Source: Pedobacter miscanthi (GTDB lineage: Bacteria; Bacteroidota; Bacteroidia; Sphingobacteriales; Sphingobacteriaceae). From it: a stretch of 64,000 bases of DNA. This document shows positions 17,264-25,445 of the stretch, piece after piece. A model generated the notes under the pieces. The model made no database searches and was not told the origin of the DNA. It worked only from the letters and a program-made list of their open reading frames with translations. Positions within the stretch are counted from its first letter, which is position 1. Every line of letters starts with the position of its first letter. A program made the translations under genes and the position numbers. Where the stretch lies: assembly GCF_003315595.1 (NCBI RefSeq), contig NZ_QNQU01000023.1, positions 1 to 64,000 of the forward strand. The letters run 5' to 3'.

Positions 17264-17827
17264 TTAATTCAAACTCGGATCCACCGGAAAATTACTGATA
17301 TGGGCATATTTGGGGCCTAAGTTTACGATTACATCCCGCCATAGTTTTTCATCATCATTGCTGAAAATAAGCTCAGGATCAAATTTATCGCTCACCATCC
17401 AGGCATTTTGTTCAATTTCGCGGTCTAACTGACCTTTGTCCCAACCCGAATAACCCATAAAAAATTTCACTTCATCTGCATTAATGGCATTTGTATTTAA
17501 AAGAATTTTAAGGGTTTCAAAATTCCCTCCCCAGTACAATCCGTTCCCGATATCTTCTCCGCTTTGCAGTTTATCATAACAGCGGTGTATAAAATGTAAA
17601 GTATCTGCAGCAACAGGTCCGCCGAAATAAATATAGTTCTGTGCATCCCATAAATCCTGGATTACATCATTCAGGATCAGGTTTCCTACCTGGTTGAGAA
17701 TATAACCTACGCTACCATCATTGCCGTGTTCGGTTAAGAGCACAACAGATCTTTTAAAATTTGGATCAGCCATAAATGGTTCTGAAATGAGCAAACGGCC
17801 GGTTTTGGGTTTTATATTGTTCAGCAT
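17264..17827 (-). CDS. YqgE/AlgH family protein
   Basis: This protein has the YqgE/AlgH signature: KTGRLLISEPFMADPNFKRS near the N-terminus, VVLLTEHGNDGSVGYILN, and FMGYSGWDKGQLDREI near residue 140. The family is conserved and cytoplasmic, with no agreed biochemical role; AlgH was first linked to alginate control. I prefer the ATG at 17827 (187 residues) to 17839, because the latter codon overlaps the -33 element of the divergent pdxH promoter and adds only MIII. The two genes are divergent. Confidence 0.88.
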   Translation of the reverse strand: MLNNIKPKTGRLLISEPFMADPNFKRSVVLLTEHGNDGSVGYILNQVGNLILNDVIQDLWDAQNYIYFGGPVAADTLHFIHRCYDKLQSGEDIGNGLYWGGNFETLKILLNTNAINADEVKFFMGYSGWDKGQLDREIEQNAWMVSDKFDPELIFSNDDEKLWRDVIVNLGPKYAHISNFPVDPSLN

Positions 17828-17838
17828 GATGATAATCA

Positions 17839-17869
17839 TTTGTTACACCATAAAAGATGCCTATTTTTG
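17839..17869 (+). promoter_or_regulatory. Complete promoter of pdxH
   Basis: TTTG at 17839-17842 is followed by exactly 19 bases and then TATTTTTG at 17862-17869, the full Bacteroidota -33/-7 consensus. The pdxH ATG is only four bases later (17874), so the message is leaderless or nearly so. Confidence 0.65.
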
Positions 17870-17873
17870 TTAA

Positions 17874-18524
17874 ATGCAAGTTACAAATGAATTTCTACAA
17901 AACCTGCGCCAAGATTACAAAAGCGCTTCGCTGGATGAATCTGACGTTGATCAAGACCCGATTGTCCAGTTTAAAAAGTGGTTTGAGCACGCAGTTGATG
18001 CACAGATATACGAACCCAATGTAATGACTTTGGCAACGGCCGATAAAGCAGGCCGACCAGATGCCCGCATTGTATTGTTAAAAGGTGTGGATACAGATGG
18101 TTTCAGGTTTTTCACCAATTACCTGAGCGCCAAGGGAAAAGAACTAAAACGCAATCCCTACGCTGCATTGGTATTTTTCTGGCCAGAGCTTGAAAGACAG
18201 GTTAGAATTGAAGGCACTGTAGAAAAACTGGATAAAGAAACATCTGAGGCTTATTTCAACACACGGCCAATCGCCAGTCAGATTGGAGCAGTAGTTTCGC
18301 CACAAAGCCAGATCATCCCGAACAGAACTTTTTTGGAAGAAAAAGTGGAAGATTTAAAAGCTAAAAGTGGTGATAAAAGTGTAGTTAAACCTGCACATTG
18401 GGGCGGTTACATCGTAAAACCGACAAGGATAGAGTTTTGGCAAGGCAGAAGAAGCAGGCTGCACGATCGGATCAATTTTGAATTGGTAAAAGGTAGCTGG
18501 ATCAAAACCAGATTAGCGCCATAA
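17874..18524 (+). CDS. pdxH: Pyridoxamine 5'-phosphate oxidase PdxH
   Basis: PdxH uses FMN and oxygen to convert pyridoxine or pyridoxamine phosphate to pyridoxal phosphate, the cofactor needed by BioA and the aminotransferase elsewhere in this window. The 216-residue protein has the FMN-binding stretch RIVLLKGVDTDGFRFFTNY, SAKGKELKRNPYAALVFFW, and the C-terminal signature EFWQGRRSRLHDR. Length and end (WIKTRLAP) are typical. A consensus promoter stands four bases before the ATG, and a hairpin terminator follows the stop codon. Confidence 0.96.
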   Translation: MQVTNEFLQNLRQDYKSASLDESDVDQDPIVQFKKWFEHAVDAQIYEPNVMTLATADKAGRPDARIVLLKGVDTDGFRFFTNYLSAKGKELKRNPYAALVFFWPELERQVRIEGTVEKLDKETSEAYFNTRPIASQIGAVVSPQSQIIPNRTFLEEKVEDLKAKSGDKSVVKPAHWGGYIVKPTRIEFWQGRRSRLHDRINFELVKGSWIKTRLAP

Positions 18525-18540
18525 ATGGCTTATAAAAATA

Positions 18541-18576
18541 AATAGAGATCGGCTATCCAGCAAGATCTCTATTTTA
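18541..18576 (+). terminator. Terminator of pdxH
   Basis: Arms AATAGAGATC (18541-18550) and GATCTCTATT (18564-18573) pair perfectly over ten bases around a 13-base loop, followed by TTT. It lies 16 bases after the pdxH stop codon. Confidence 0.7.
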
Positions 18577-18743
18577 ACTAATCATTAACTAACCTAAATT
18601 TACTAGGAAGTACCTTTATTAAAACGTCTTCATTTTTTGTTAGATGCCGACGATAATTTTCTATGTTTTATAAGCAAATCATTTGCTCTTTTGTTTTTCC
18701 TGATAGATCAAATGTCCTTAAAAAAGACATTAAAATGAAGCAG

Positions 18744-18771
18744 GTATCGATGAATAAATGCTTTGTATCGA
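18744..18771. promoter_or_regulatory. GTATCGA direct repeat with 21-bp period
   Basis: GTATCGA occurs at 18744-18750 and again at 18765-18771, exactly 21 bases apart. The same heptamer with a second half-site at the same 21-base period lies upstream of susC (25106-25138). No gene start is close on either strand, so this copy is an orphan. The 700-base gap 18525-19224 holds this box, AT-rich sequence to about 18900, and repeat elements R2 and R4. Confidence 0.4.
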
Positions 18772-18982
18772 CTAAAAAAAACACTACATTTTTTAACATT
18801 TTATTTAACAAATTTTAACTATATATTTTTGTTAATCAGCACTTTGAGCGCTAAATAATAAGTAAAAATTAAATAAAAAAACTTCTTCTCTACATACAAC
18901 CTGTCAGCTTGAAGAATAATTTATTGTATAAAACTCAAATATGAGCGACAGAGAAGTTAGTGCATATGTCTACAAAAAATAC

Positions 18983-19089
18983 AGTCATTTCGAGCGGAGT
19001 GCTACGCAGTCGAGAACCACGAAGTGCTCAGCGAAGCTAAATCTGTCTCGAGGTAGATCTCTCCTCTTCGCTTTGCTCCGGAGATGACG
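18983..19089. repeat. Dispersed palindromic element, family R2
   Basis: The element begins GTCATTTCGAGCGGAGTG and ends CCGGAGATGACG, with self-complementary stretches around GAGGTAGATCTCTCC. Family members occur at 9133, 27418, 30707, 41557, 57048 and 57150. Confidence 0.75.
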
Positions 19090-19110
19090 AATTTTCTATT
19101 AGAGTCTGCC

Positions 19111-19179
19111 TACGTCAGCTTGTCGAAGGCCTTATATAAAATCAACTTATTTAAGGCGTTTCGACAAGCTCAACGTGAC
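19111..19179. repeat. Palindromic element, family R4, beyond the sus locus
   Basis: ACGTCAGCTTGTCGAAGGC (from 19112) pairs imperfectly with the sequence ending CGACAAGCTCAACGTGAC near 19179. It lies 45 bases after the end of the DUF1735 gene and may act as its terminator. Confidence 0.55.
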
Positions 19180-19224
19180 AAACAGAAGGAGTTATTTATT
19201 TAAATTAAAGTTATTTCAAAACTT

Positions 19225-20151
19225 CTATCTCGCACTTGCATACTTAATCACCAAAGTCATATCCCTGGTAGTGCTGGTAGGATTCCATCTAAAATTCAAT
19301 GTAAATGTTTTGGTAGCTGGATCGTACTTATTAACTGCACCTGCTAAATTTGCCAGTGTGGTATTTCCCAGCGCCGTCATGGTTACTAAATTTGTTGCAG
19401 GATCTACCGTAGCCCGTAAATTATCAATACCAGAAACGCTTGAAGTTCCACCAGCCCACCTTAAATTGGTAATTTCTACCGTTGTTGCACTAACTGTACT
19501 TAAAGTTAGATTGGGGTTACCGGCTAAACTTCCGCTTAAAGCGTCATTGGCGGGCACACCTGGCGCGGTATATCGGGTTACACTGCTTCCTGCACCAACA
19601 GTGTAAATTCCGTCGTAAACATTTTTGGCATTAATTTTAAATAAACCACTGCCATAATTACCACTCACCGTACCCGCTGAAGTAGATTTAACTACAACAC
19701 CTAAAGCGTAACTTTTGCTAAAATCGAAAGCACTGGTTTTAAGTTTGATGTGGAATATTCCCTGTTTTTGTCCTTTTGGTATAGTAACCGTATAAGACGG
19801 AACCGTGTATAAACTTGCATCTAAGCTGGTTAAAACTGCAGTTGACGTAGACATTGCGCTAACAATTGTGGGGTCGAGCCCTAAAGTAACCGTTACATCT
19901 TCCGGAGCACCATCTACACCTGTATAGTTGATCAGGATTGGACAATCAACCTCAGTTACCGCATCAAAAGATTTAGTTACCGAAGCATAAGCAGTAGAAC
20001 TCGTTCTTGAAGGAAGATCGGCCAGCTCTACAATACCGTTCGAACCATTTTCGGCAAAAATGCCATCCTGCTTGGTGCATGATGAAAAGCCGATTGCAAT
20101 GGCCAGTAACGCAAGGCCAATTTTTTTATAATTTTTCATATCTATTTTCAT
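19225..20151 (-). CDS. DUF1735-type surface lipoprotein of a Sus locus
   Basis: The 308-residue protein starts with a lipoprotein signal whose lipobox is FSSC (cysteine near residue 25). Residues about 50-160 show a DUF1735-like beta-sandwich (IVELADLPSRTSS, VTVTLGLD, YTVTIPKGQKQG), a domain found in SusE/F-position lipoproteins. The remainder resembles the domain that often follows it. It is the third gene of a susC-susD operon, ten bases after susD, so it is probably an outer-leaflet glycan- or peptide-binding lipoprotein. A second in-frame ATG at 20139 is also possible. Confidence 0.8.
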   Translation of the reverse strand: MKIDMKNYKKIGLALLAIAIGFSSCTKQDGIFAENGSNGIVELADLPSRTSSTAYASVTKSFDAVTEVDCPILINYTGVDGAPEDVTVTLGLDPTIVSAMSTSTAVLTSLDASLYTVPSYTVTIPKGQKQGIFHIKLKTSAFDFSKSYALGVVVKSTSAGTVSGNYGSGLFKINAKNVYDGIYTVGAGSSVTRYTAPGVPANDALSGSLAGNPNLTLSTVSATTVEITNLRWAGGTSSVSGIDNLRATVDPATNLVTMTALGNTTLANLAGAVNKYDPATKTFTLNFRWNPTSTTRDMTLVIKYASAR

Positions 20152-20161
20152 TATCTAAAAA

Positions 20162-21763
20162 CTAATTGGTGTTAACATCCCAGAAAATTTTCGAAGTGTA
20201 GGCGCTCAATCCTGTCGGAACATTTGGATTTAAGTTATACTCTGTAGTAGGGTATAAATTTCGTACAGGTAAACGATCTGTTGTAGTTGCCGACGACTGT
20301 AAAGAAACAAATGTTGTGGTTGCCCCTGTTCCGGATATGGCCGGGTAACCTGTTCTTTTGTATTCCTGCCAGGCTTCAAAACCATTTACAAAATTGAGGG
20401 CAATATATTTTTGCGTAATAATGGCTTCTAAACGTTGTGCATTTGTAGTTGCCAAACTGTAATTTACCAGGTAGCTACTGGCGTTCGCTGTTTTATAAGC
20501 AGTAAGATAAGCGTCTAAAACAGTACTTGAAGCCGATGTTGTGGTTGTACCTGATTTTTGCAGGTAATTATAAGATGCCCTGATGCCGTTATCGAAATTA
20601 GTTGCTGCATCGCCCGATAAAGTGTGACCTTTCAATGCTGCCTCAGCCAGTAAGAAATAGGTTTCTGCAGCAGGCATAATCAATTGTCCCATTACCCTGC
20701 TTTTAATGATACCCTGAGCTGCCGGTGCACTTAAAGCTGTTCCAACACCGATGTACCATGCCGGGTATCCCGAAATCCACGAAGGCACATTACTTTCATT
20801 ACCCAACTGGTTGGTAGGCGTAGTATTGGCGGCAAAATTTTTATAAATCAGCGCGCCGCGCGTTGCATCACTTAGTTTTGTTCCGTTATAGAATGAAAAA
20901 ATCCATTTTGTAGGGATCTGCTGTGCTGCATAAGCGCCATTACTACCAGTGTAAGAAGAATGATAGGTATTCCATAGTGGATTTTGACGTGCACTGGTAC
21001 TTACATAACCCGGATCGATCAATACATCACTGGTCAAAAAACCTTCTGATGAAAAAGTACCGAATGCGGTAGCTGCAAAGGAAGCCAAAGGGCCATCCTG
21101 TGCACGGGTTAAAATGCGGAGTTTAATATTATTTGCAAACTGAATCCATTTGGTAACATCTCCACCAAACATTACATCGGCAGAACCTAACGCTTTTACT
21201 ACGGTACTTGTACCATTTGCTTTAAGCTGAACAATTGCGGCGTCGATTTCAGATACCAATGATTTATAGATTGTTGCGGCATCATCATAATGCGGGGTAA
21301 GGTTATCTGTACCAGCTAAACCTTCGGTATAGGGCACATTGCCATATTCATCAACCAGAATCTGATAATAGTACGATTTCATAATCCTGGCCACTGAATT
21401 AAACAGTACATATTTGTTTACGCCAGAAGTTGAAGTAATGATATACTGGAAACTTCTTAAATCAGTGAAAGCGCTGTTAAAAAGCCCGTTGTTTGTGCCT
21501 GAATTCCAGTTATAGGTAAAGAAAGTCGATCCTGAGAAAGAGTATCCACCCGCATTGGCCTGATAACCCGCCATCCATGCACCATAATTAAAATAAGTAA
21601 TAAAATTCGATGCCGTATTATTTAATGTGGCCGGCAAAACCAGTTCCGGAGACGAAGAGGTAGCCGAGTTGGTATTGCTATTGATATCCAGATATTCTTT
21701 TTTACAGCCCGGCGCAGCAAAAATGATGGTTAAAAGGACAGTTAGTTTTAAAAATCTTTTCAT
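20162..21763 (-). CDS. SusD/RagB-like nutrient-binding lipoprotein
   Basis: SusD proteins form the lid over a SusC channel and capture substrate. This one begins with a lipoprotein signal peptide (MKRFLKLTVLLTIIFAAPGC), followed by KKEYLDINSNTNSA, and has the TPR-rich body and the MPAAETYFLLAEAALKG helix of the SusD-like-2 group. I use ATG 21763 (533 residues) because it gives a clean signal; an upstream ATG at 21775 overlaps the susC stop codon (TAATG) and may serve coupled translation. No glycoside hydrolase or peptidase is adjacent, so the nutrient is unknown. Confidence 0.9.
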   Translation of the reverse strand: MKRFLKLTVLLTIIFAAPGCKKEYLDINSNTNSATSSSPELVLPATLNNTASNFITYFNYGAWMAGYQANAGGYSFSGSTFFTYNWNSGTNNGLFNSAFTDLRSFQYIITSTSGVNKYVLFNSVARIMKSYYYQILVDEYGNVPYTEGLAGTDNLTPHYDDAATIYKSLVSEIDAAIVQLKANGTSTVVKALGSADVMFGGDVTKWIQFANNIKLRILTRAQDGPLASFAATAFGTFSSEGFLTSDVLIDPGYVSTSARQNPLWNTYHSSYTGSNGAYAAQQIPTKWIFSFYNGTKLSDATRGALIYKNFAANTTPTNQLGNESNVPSWISGYPAWYIGVGTALSAPAAQGIIKSRVMGQLIMPAAETYFLLAEAALKGHTLSGDAATNFDNGIRASYNYLQKSGTTTTSASSTVLDAYLTAYKTANASSYLVNYSLATTNAQRLEAIITQKYIALNFVNGFEAWQEYKRTGYPAISGTGATTTFVSLQSSATTTDRLPVRNLYPTTEYNLNPNVPTGLSAYTSKIFWDVNTN

Positions 21764-21774
21764 AATTCTTGCCA

Positions 21775-24700
21775 TTAAAAAGTTAATGATATAGTTCCAC
21801 CATAGTATCTTGTTGGAGGCGTTTGCGATAAGGAAGTAATACCAACAGCATTACTGTCAGATCCGTTATTGCTGTAATCAGGATCAGCATATTCGTTCGA
21901 TTTTGGTAGCCAGATAAACAGGTTTCTGCCCTGCGCACTGATGGTGGCCGATTTAATGAACTTTACATTCCTTAATAGCGATGATGGAAGTTTGTAAGCT
22001 AATGCAAGCTCCCTCAATTTCCAGTAGTTACCCGAATACACATAATTGCTCGTTACGCCTGAATATAAACTGCTGCTGGTCCAAAAACCCGCTCCACCAT
22101 CTGATACGGTAACGCTGTTATTGGCAACATAAGTTCCGCTTGTAGCGTCGTAATACGATGAATTAGGGAATACAAATTTCTCCCTGTTATAATACGCGCT
22201 TCTGGCTGATGATCCCGAAAAATCGTATGTTGAGCCTGCAGTACTGTATTGTACATAGTTAGACCTGTATTCAAACAATCCGGAAAACGTTAAGCCTTTA
22301 TAGGTTAATTGAAAATCCAATCCTAATCTGTTTTTAGGGATGGTATTACCTAAAATATTACCATTTGTTGTTCCTACCGGATAACCCGTGTTTTTATCAA
22401 CCACTACCCTGCCTTCCGGATCGCGGATATAATCTGATCCGATAATTACCGGATAAACCGCCCCAATCTGACCGAAAATAGTTGAGCTGTTGCTTACCCC
22501 GATACGGGTTAAATCGTTCGATAATGAAACCAGTTTGTTATTGTTGTAAGTGTAATTACCACCAACGGTTAATTTCCAGTCGCCTTTTCTGATCGGCGTA
22601 AAATGTAAGGCCGTTTCCAAACCCTCGTTAGTCAGTTCGCCTGTATTTAAGAGGTAATAACTATAACCAGTAGTGATAGGCACACCGGCTGTAATGGCCT
22701 GCCCGGTTGAGCTGGTATTGTAATATGTTACAGTACCATCAATTAAACCTTTAAATAACCTAAAATCTACACCACCTTCATAACCCGTAGTAATCTCAGG
22801 CTTTAAATTGTTCGAAACCAGGGTATTGTTTGGTGTGTATCCGGTACCATAGCCATAACCAGTTTGCGAATCGAAGGTAGATTGCAGCGAATAAGCACCA
22901 CCATTTGTGGTATTACCTACGTTAACGTTACCTACTTTTGAAACACCTGCCCTGATTTTCAGGTAATCTAAAACCTTACTGTTTTTCAGGAAGCTAAAAG
23001 CATCCGTGGGGATGAATGAAACATCGGCCGCAGGATAGAAAAACGACCTGTTGGCCGGCGCAAGCACCGAAACCCAATCGTTCCTGCCTGTTAAGTGCAG
23101 GTAAAGGTATTTTTTATAACCGACCGTTACATCGGCCCATACGCCATACTGGCGGGTATTGTAATTGGCTTCGCCGGCAGATGGTGTTCCGGTAATGTTT
23201 CCTAAATTATAAAGCTCAGCTACCTGCAAACCACTTCCTGAAGCATTCAGGTCTTTATAGATATAACTTTTTAATGATGTACCGAGTAAAGCATTGAATG
23301 AGAAATCTTTCACGTCTTTTTTAATGTTCGCAAAAAAATCAGTGCTAAAATTGCTTGTGTTCAGCATTTCATCGCTTACACCGCTGCTTTGATTGGTTTT
23401 AGCCGAATGATCTAAACTATATTGCGTGTAATTATAACCTGTAGTGCTGTTCTTATTCCTGTAATAGCGGTTGGTAATGGCCGCCCTATAGGTAAAATCC
23501 AACCAGTCGGCTGCTTTATATTTCAGTTCGAGTAAACCCGTTAAATAATCATTTGTGGTATTCTGTCTGTAATTATCGATAGACCAGTAAGGATTTTTAT
23601 AATAATCGTTATAATAACTATCGGGATTACCCCAGCCAGTAGGATCCTGCCAGTTAGAATACGATAACAAAGGAATCTGGGCAGGTGTATTTAACAGGTT
23701 ATCATAAACAGTAGAAGTTGCACTGGTAATATCATACTTGTTCTGTGTATAACTCGCATTATAATTTGCGCTAAACCTATCGGTAAATTTTCGTGTGCCG
23801 TTAAACCTGATGGCTGCCCTTGTATATTTATCTTTTGGAGTAGTACCGGATCCATCAAGGTACTGTGCCGATAAATAACTCGATGATTTATCATCTGCTG
23901 AGGAAATAGAAAAATCGGTTTGATTAGACACCCCAGTTTTCCAGAAATTGTATTTATCATCAGTAGCCGAATAAGTAGCATATTGCTGGGCACCACTTTC
24001 GGTTACACGGCCAATTGGCCTTAATGTACCATCAAAAGCAGGTCCGTATTGTTGATTCTCGATAGGATCATAAACCTGTGCTCCGGAAGTTGAGCCTGAT
24101 CCAAAACGGTTCTGCAATAAGGGATAATAACTCACCTGCTCCAATACAGTGGTATTCGCCACCTTAATCACCGGTGTACCAACTTTACCTTTTTTGGTCG
24201 TGATGATCAATGCACCGTTTGATGCGTCAGAACCATAAAGTGCAGCTCCGCTTGCTCCGTTCAGTACGGTAATGTCTTCGATATCATCAGGATTCATGTT
24301 TCCTAAAATTGCATTCGGCACCACAGCGCCATCCAATACAATTAAAGCCTGGTTATTACCCGTAATGGAGCGGTTACCCCTTAATACTAAACGGTAACTT
24401 GGATTTACACCGCTGCCAACCGCATTGATCTGTAAACCTGCTACCTTACCCACCAAACCACCTGCAATGGTTGGCGATTTACCTGCAGTTAACGATTCAC
24501 CATCAACCCTGGTTGATGCATAACCTTGCTCCCTGGCGGTTCTTTTAATACCTCCTGCAGCAACTACAACTTCATCCAGACTGTTTACATCAGATTCTAA
24601 AGTAACATCAATGTTTTTCCCATTAACATTCTGTTCTCTTGTTTTGTAGCCAACGAAGGTAAAAATCAGTATCTGGCTACCAGATGATACTTTGATGGAA

Positions 24701-24885
24701 TAAGCTCCATTGGCGCCTGTGGTTACGCCGTTGTTTGTTCCTTTCACTTTTACACTTACCCCGGGAATCGGTAATCCGTCTTCTTTGGCCGATACCACCC
24801 CCGTAACTGTTCGCTCTTGCGCCGAAACCCTGGTTACCAGCAGAACAATAAAGAACAACAAACATTTTAGTAGTTTTCTTTTCAT
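21775..24885 (-). CDS. SusC/RagA-family TonB-linked outer-membrane transporter
   Basis: The 1036-residue protein has a signal peptide ending VSAQ, an N-terminal carboxypeptidase-regulatory-like domain (VTGVVSAKEDGLPIPGVSVKVKG given in part; residues about 25-105), a plug domain with VLRGNRSITGNNQALIVLDG and the SusC signature GASGAALYGSDASNGALIITT, and a long beta-barrel ending in aromatic F. It imports the substrate held by SusD, driven by TonB. No sigma/anti-sigma pair is adjacent. A short cysteine-rich reading frame and a 21-base-spaced direct repeat lie upstream. Confidence 0.95.
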   Translation of the reverse strand: MKRKLLKCLLFFIVLLVTRVSAQERTVTGVVSAKEDGLPIPGVSVKVKGTNNGVTTGANGAYSIKVSSGSQILIFTFVGYKTREQNVNGKNIDVTLESDVNSLDEVVVAAGGIKRTAREQGYASTRVDGESLTAGKSPTIAGGLVGKVAGLQINAVGSGVNPSYRLVLRGNRSITGNNQALIVLDGAVVPNAILGNMNPDDIEDITVLNGASGAALYGSDASNGALIITTKKGKVGTPVIKVANTTVLEQVSYYPLLQNRFGSGSTSGAQVYDPIENQQYGPAFDGTLRPIGRVTESGAQQYATYSATDDKYNFWKTGVSNQTDFSISSADDKSSSYLSAQYLDGSGTTPKDKYTRAAIRFNGTRKFTDRFSANYNASYTQNKYDITSATSTVYDNLLNTPAQIPLLSYSNWQDPTGWGNPDSYYNDYYKNPYWSIDNYRQNTTNDYLTGLLELKYKAADWLDFTYRAAITNRYYRNKNSTTGYNYTQYSLDHSAKTNQSSGVSDEMLNTSNFSTDFFANIKKDVKDFSFNALLGTSLKSYIYKDLNASGSGLQVAELYNLGNITGTPSAGEANYNTRQYGVWADVTVGYKKYLYLHLTGRNDWVSVLAPANRSFFYPAADVSFIPTDAFSFLKNSKVLDYLKIRAGVSKVGNVNVGNTTNGGAYSLQSTFDSQTGYGYGTGYTPNNTLVSNNLKPEITTGYEGGVDFRLFKGLIDGTVTYYNTSSTGQAITAGVPITTGYSYYLLNTGELTNEGLETALHFTPIRKGDWKLTVGGNYTYNNNKLVSLSNDLTRIGVSNSSTIFGQIGAVYPVIIGSDYIRDPEGRVVVDKNTGYPVGTTNGNILGNTIPKNRLGLDFQLTYKGLTFSGLFEYRSNYVQYSTAGSTYDFSGSSARSAYYNREKFVFPNSSYYDATSGTYVANNSVTVSDGGAGFWTSSSLYSGVTSNYVYSGNYWKLRELALAYKLPSSLLRNVKFIKSATISAQGRNLFIWLPKSNEYADPDYSNNGSDSNAVGITSLSQTPPTRYYGGTISLTF

Positions 24886-24926
24886 TTACATTTTTAGTTT
24901 AATAAGTTAATAATGTGTCTGAAAAA

Positions 24927-24971
24927 TTAATCACAACAAGAACCGCAACAGCGCCCGAAGCCCTGTTTCAA
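24927..24971 (-). CDS. Candidate cysteine-rich leader peptide of susC
   Basis: Starting at TTG 24971 the minus strand encodes MKQGFGRCCGSCCD and stops at 24927, 41 bases before the susC ATG. Four of fourteen residues are cysteine, in two CC pairs. An in-frame TAA lies directly upstream, so TTG is the only practical start; AGG lies several bases before it. This GC-rich island stands out in AT-rich spacer DNA. It could be a regulatory leader peptide or a structured RNA. The coding assignment is unproven. Confidence 0.4.
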   Translation of the reverse strand: MKQGFGRCCGSCCD

Positions 24972-25105
24972 TTAAAACCTGTAAAATGATTAGTTAAATT
25001 TATCACCACGCGGAAATTTGAGAGGGTTCCGGTCTGTTACGAACAAATGCGATGATTAATAATTCAGCCTCTAATAAAAAGGAATTGAAATAACTAAGAA
25101 TTTAA

Positions 25106-25138
25106 GAAACGATAAACCAATATTTTGTATCGATAAAC
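25106..25138. promoter_or_regulatory. 21-bp-period direct repeat upstream of susC
   Basis: GAAACGATAAAC (25106-25117) and GTATCGATAAAC (25127-25138) agree at ten of twelve bases and start 21 bases apart, two helical turns. This spacing is typical for AraC-type and LytTR regulators. It lies about 220 bases before susC. The remaining spacer 25139-25394 is AT-rich with no gene. Confidence 0.45.
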
Positions 25139-25394
25139 AACTTTAACAATGTTAAATGACATTTTTTAACTAAAATTTCGATATTATTTGTTAATAGAGC
25201 TATTTTTCACCTAAAAAAATACCTAATTATCATTAAACACAATGGAAATACTAAAAAAAATTAAAATATTTCTCAACTATTCAAGGCTTGAATACATAAT
25301 GAGCAAAAAAAAAATGACTACCACATGCGTATAAAACCCAAAATATATGATGGGCCCCATCGTGATATAACAGAAAGGTTATTCATCAAAGATT

Positions 25395-25408
25395 AGCAGA
25401 ACTCTGCT
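25395..25408. promoter_or_regulatory. Short palindrome upstream of hbd
   Basis: AGCAGA and TCTGCT flank AC at 25395-25408, 37 bases before the hbd ATG. It is a plausible operator for a dimeric repressor, but short enough to be chance. Confidence 0.25.
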
Positions 25409-25445
25409 ACAAATAATTAAATTCGCTTTTTAAATCCCTTAAAAG

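Noticed and set aside
18941..19087. Open frame starting MSDREVSAYVYKKY
   Set aside because: About 48 codons, but two thirds run through an R2 palindromic repeat, so it is not likely to be a gene.
19225..24885. Polysaccharide utilisation locus
   Set aside because: There are no glycoside hydrolases, sulfatases or hybrid two-component regulators beside susCD, so the substrate class cannot be called.
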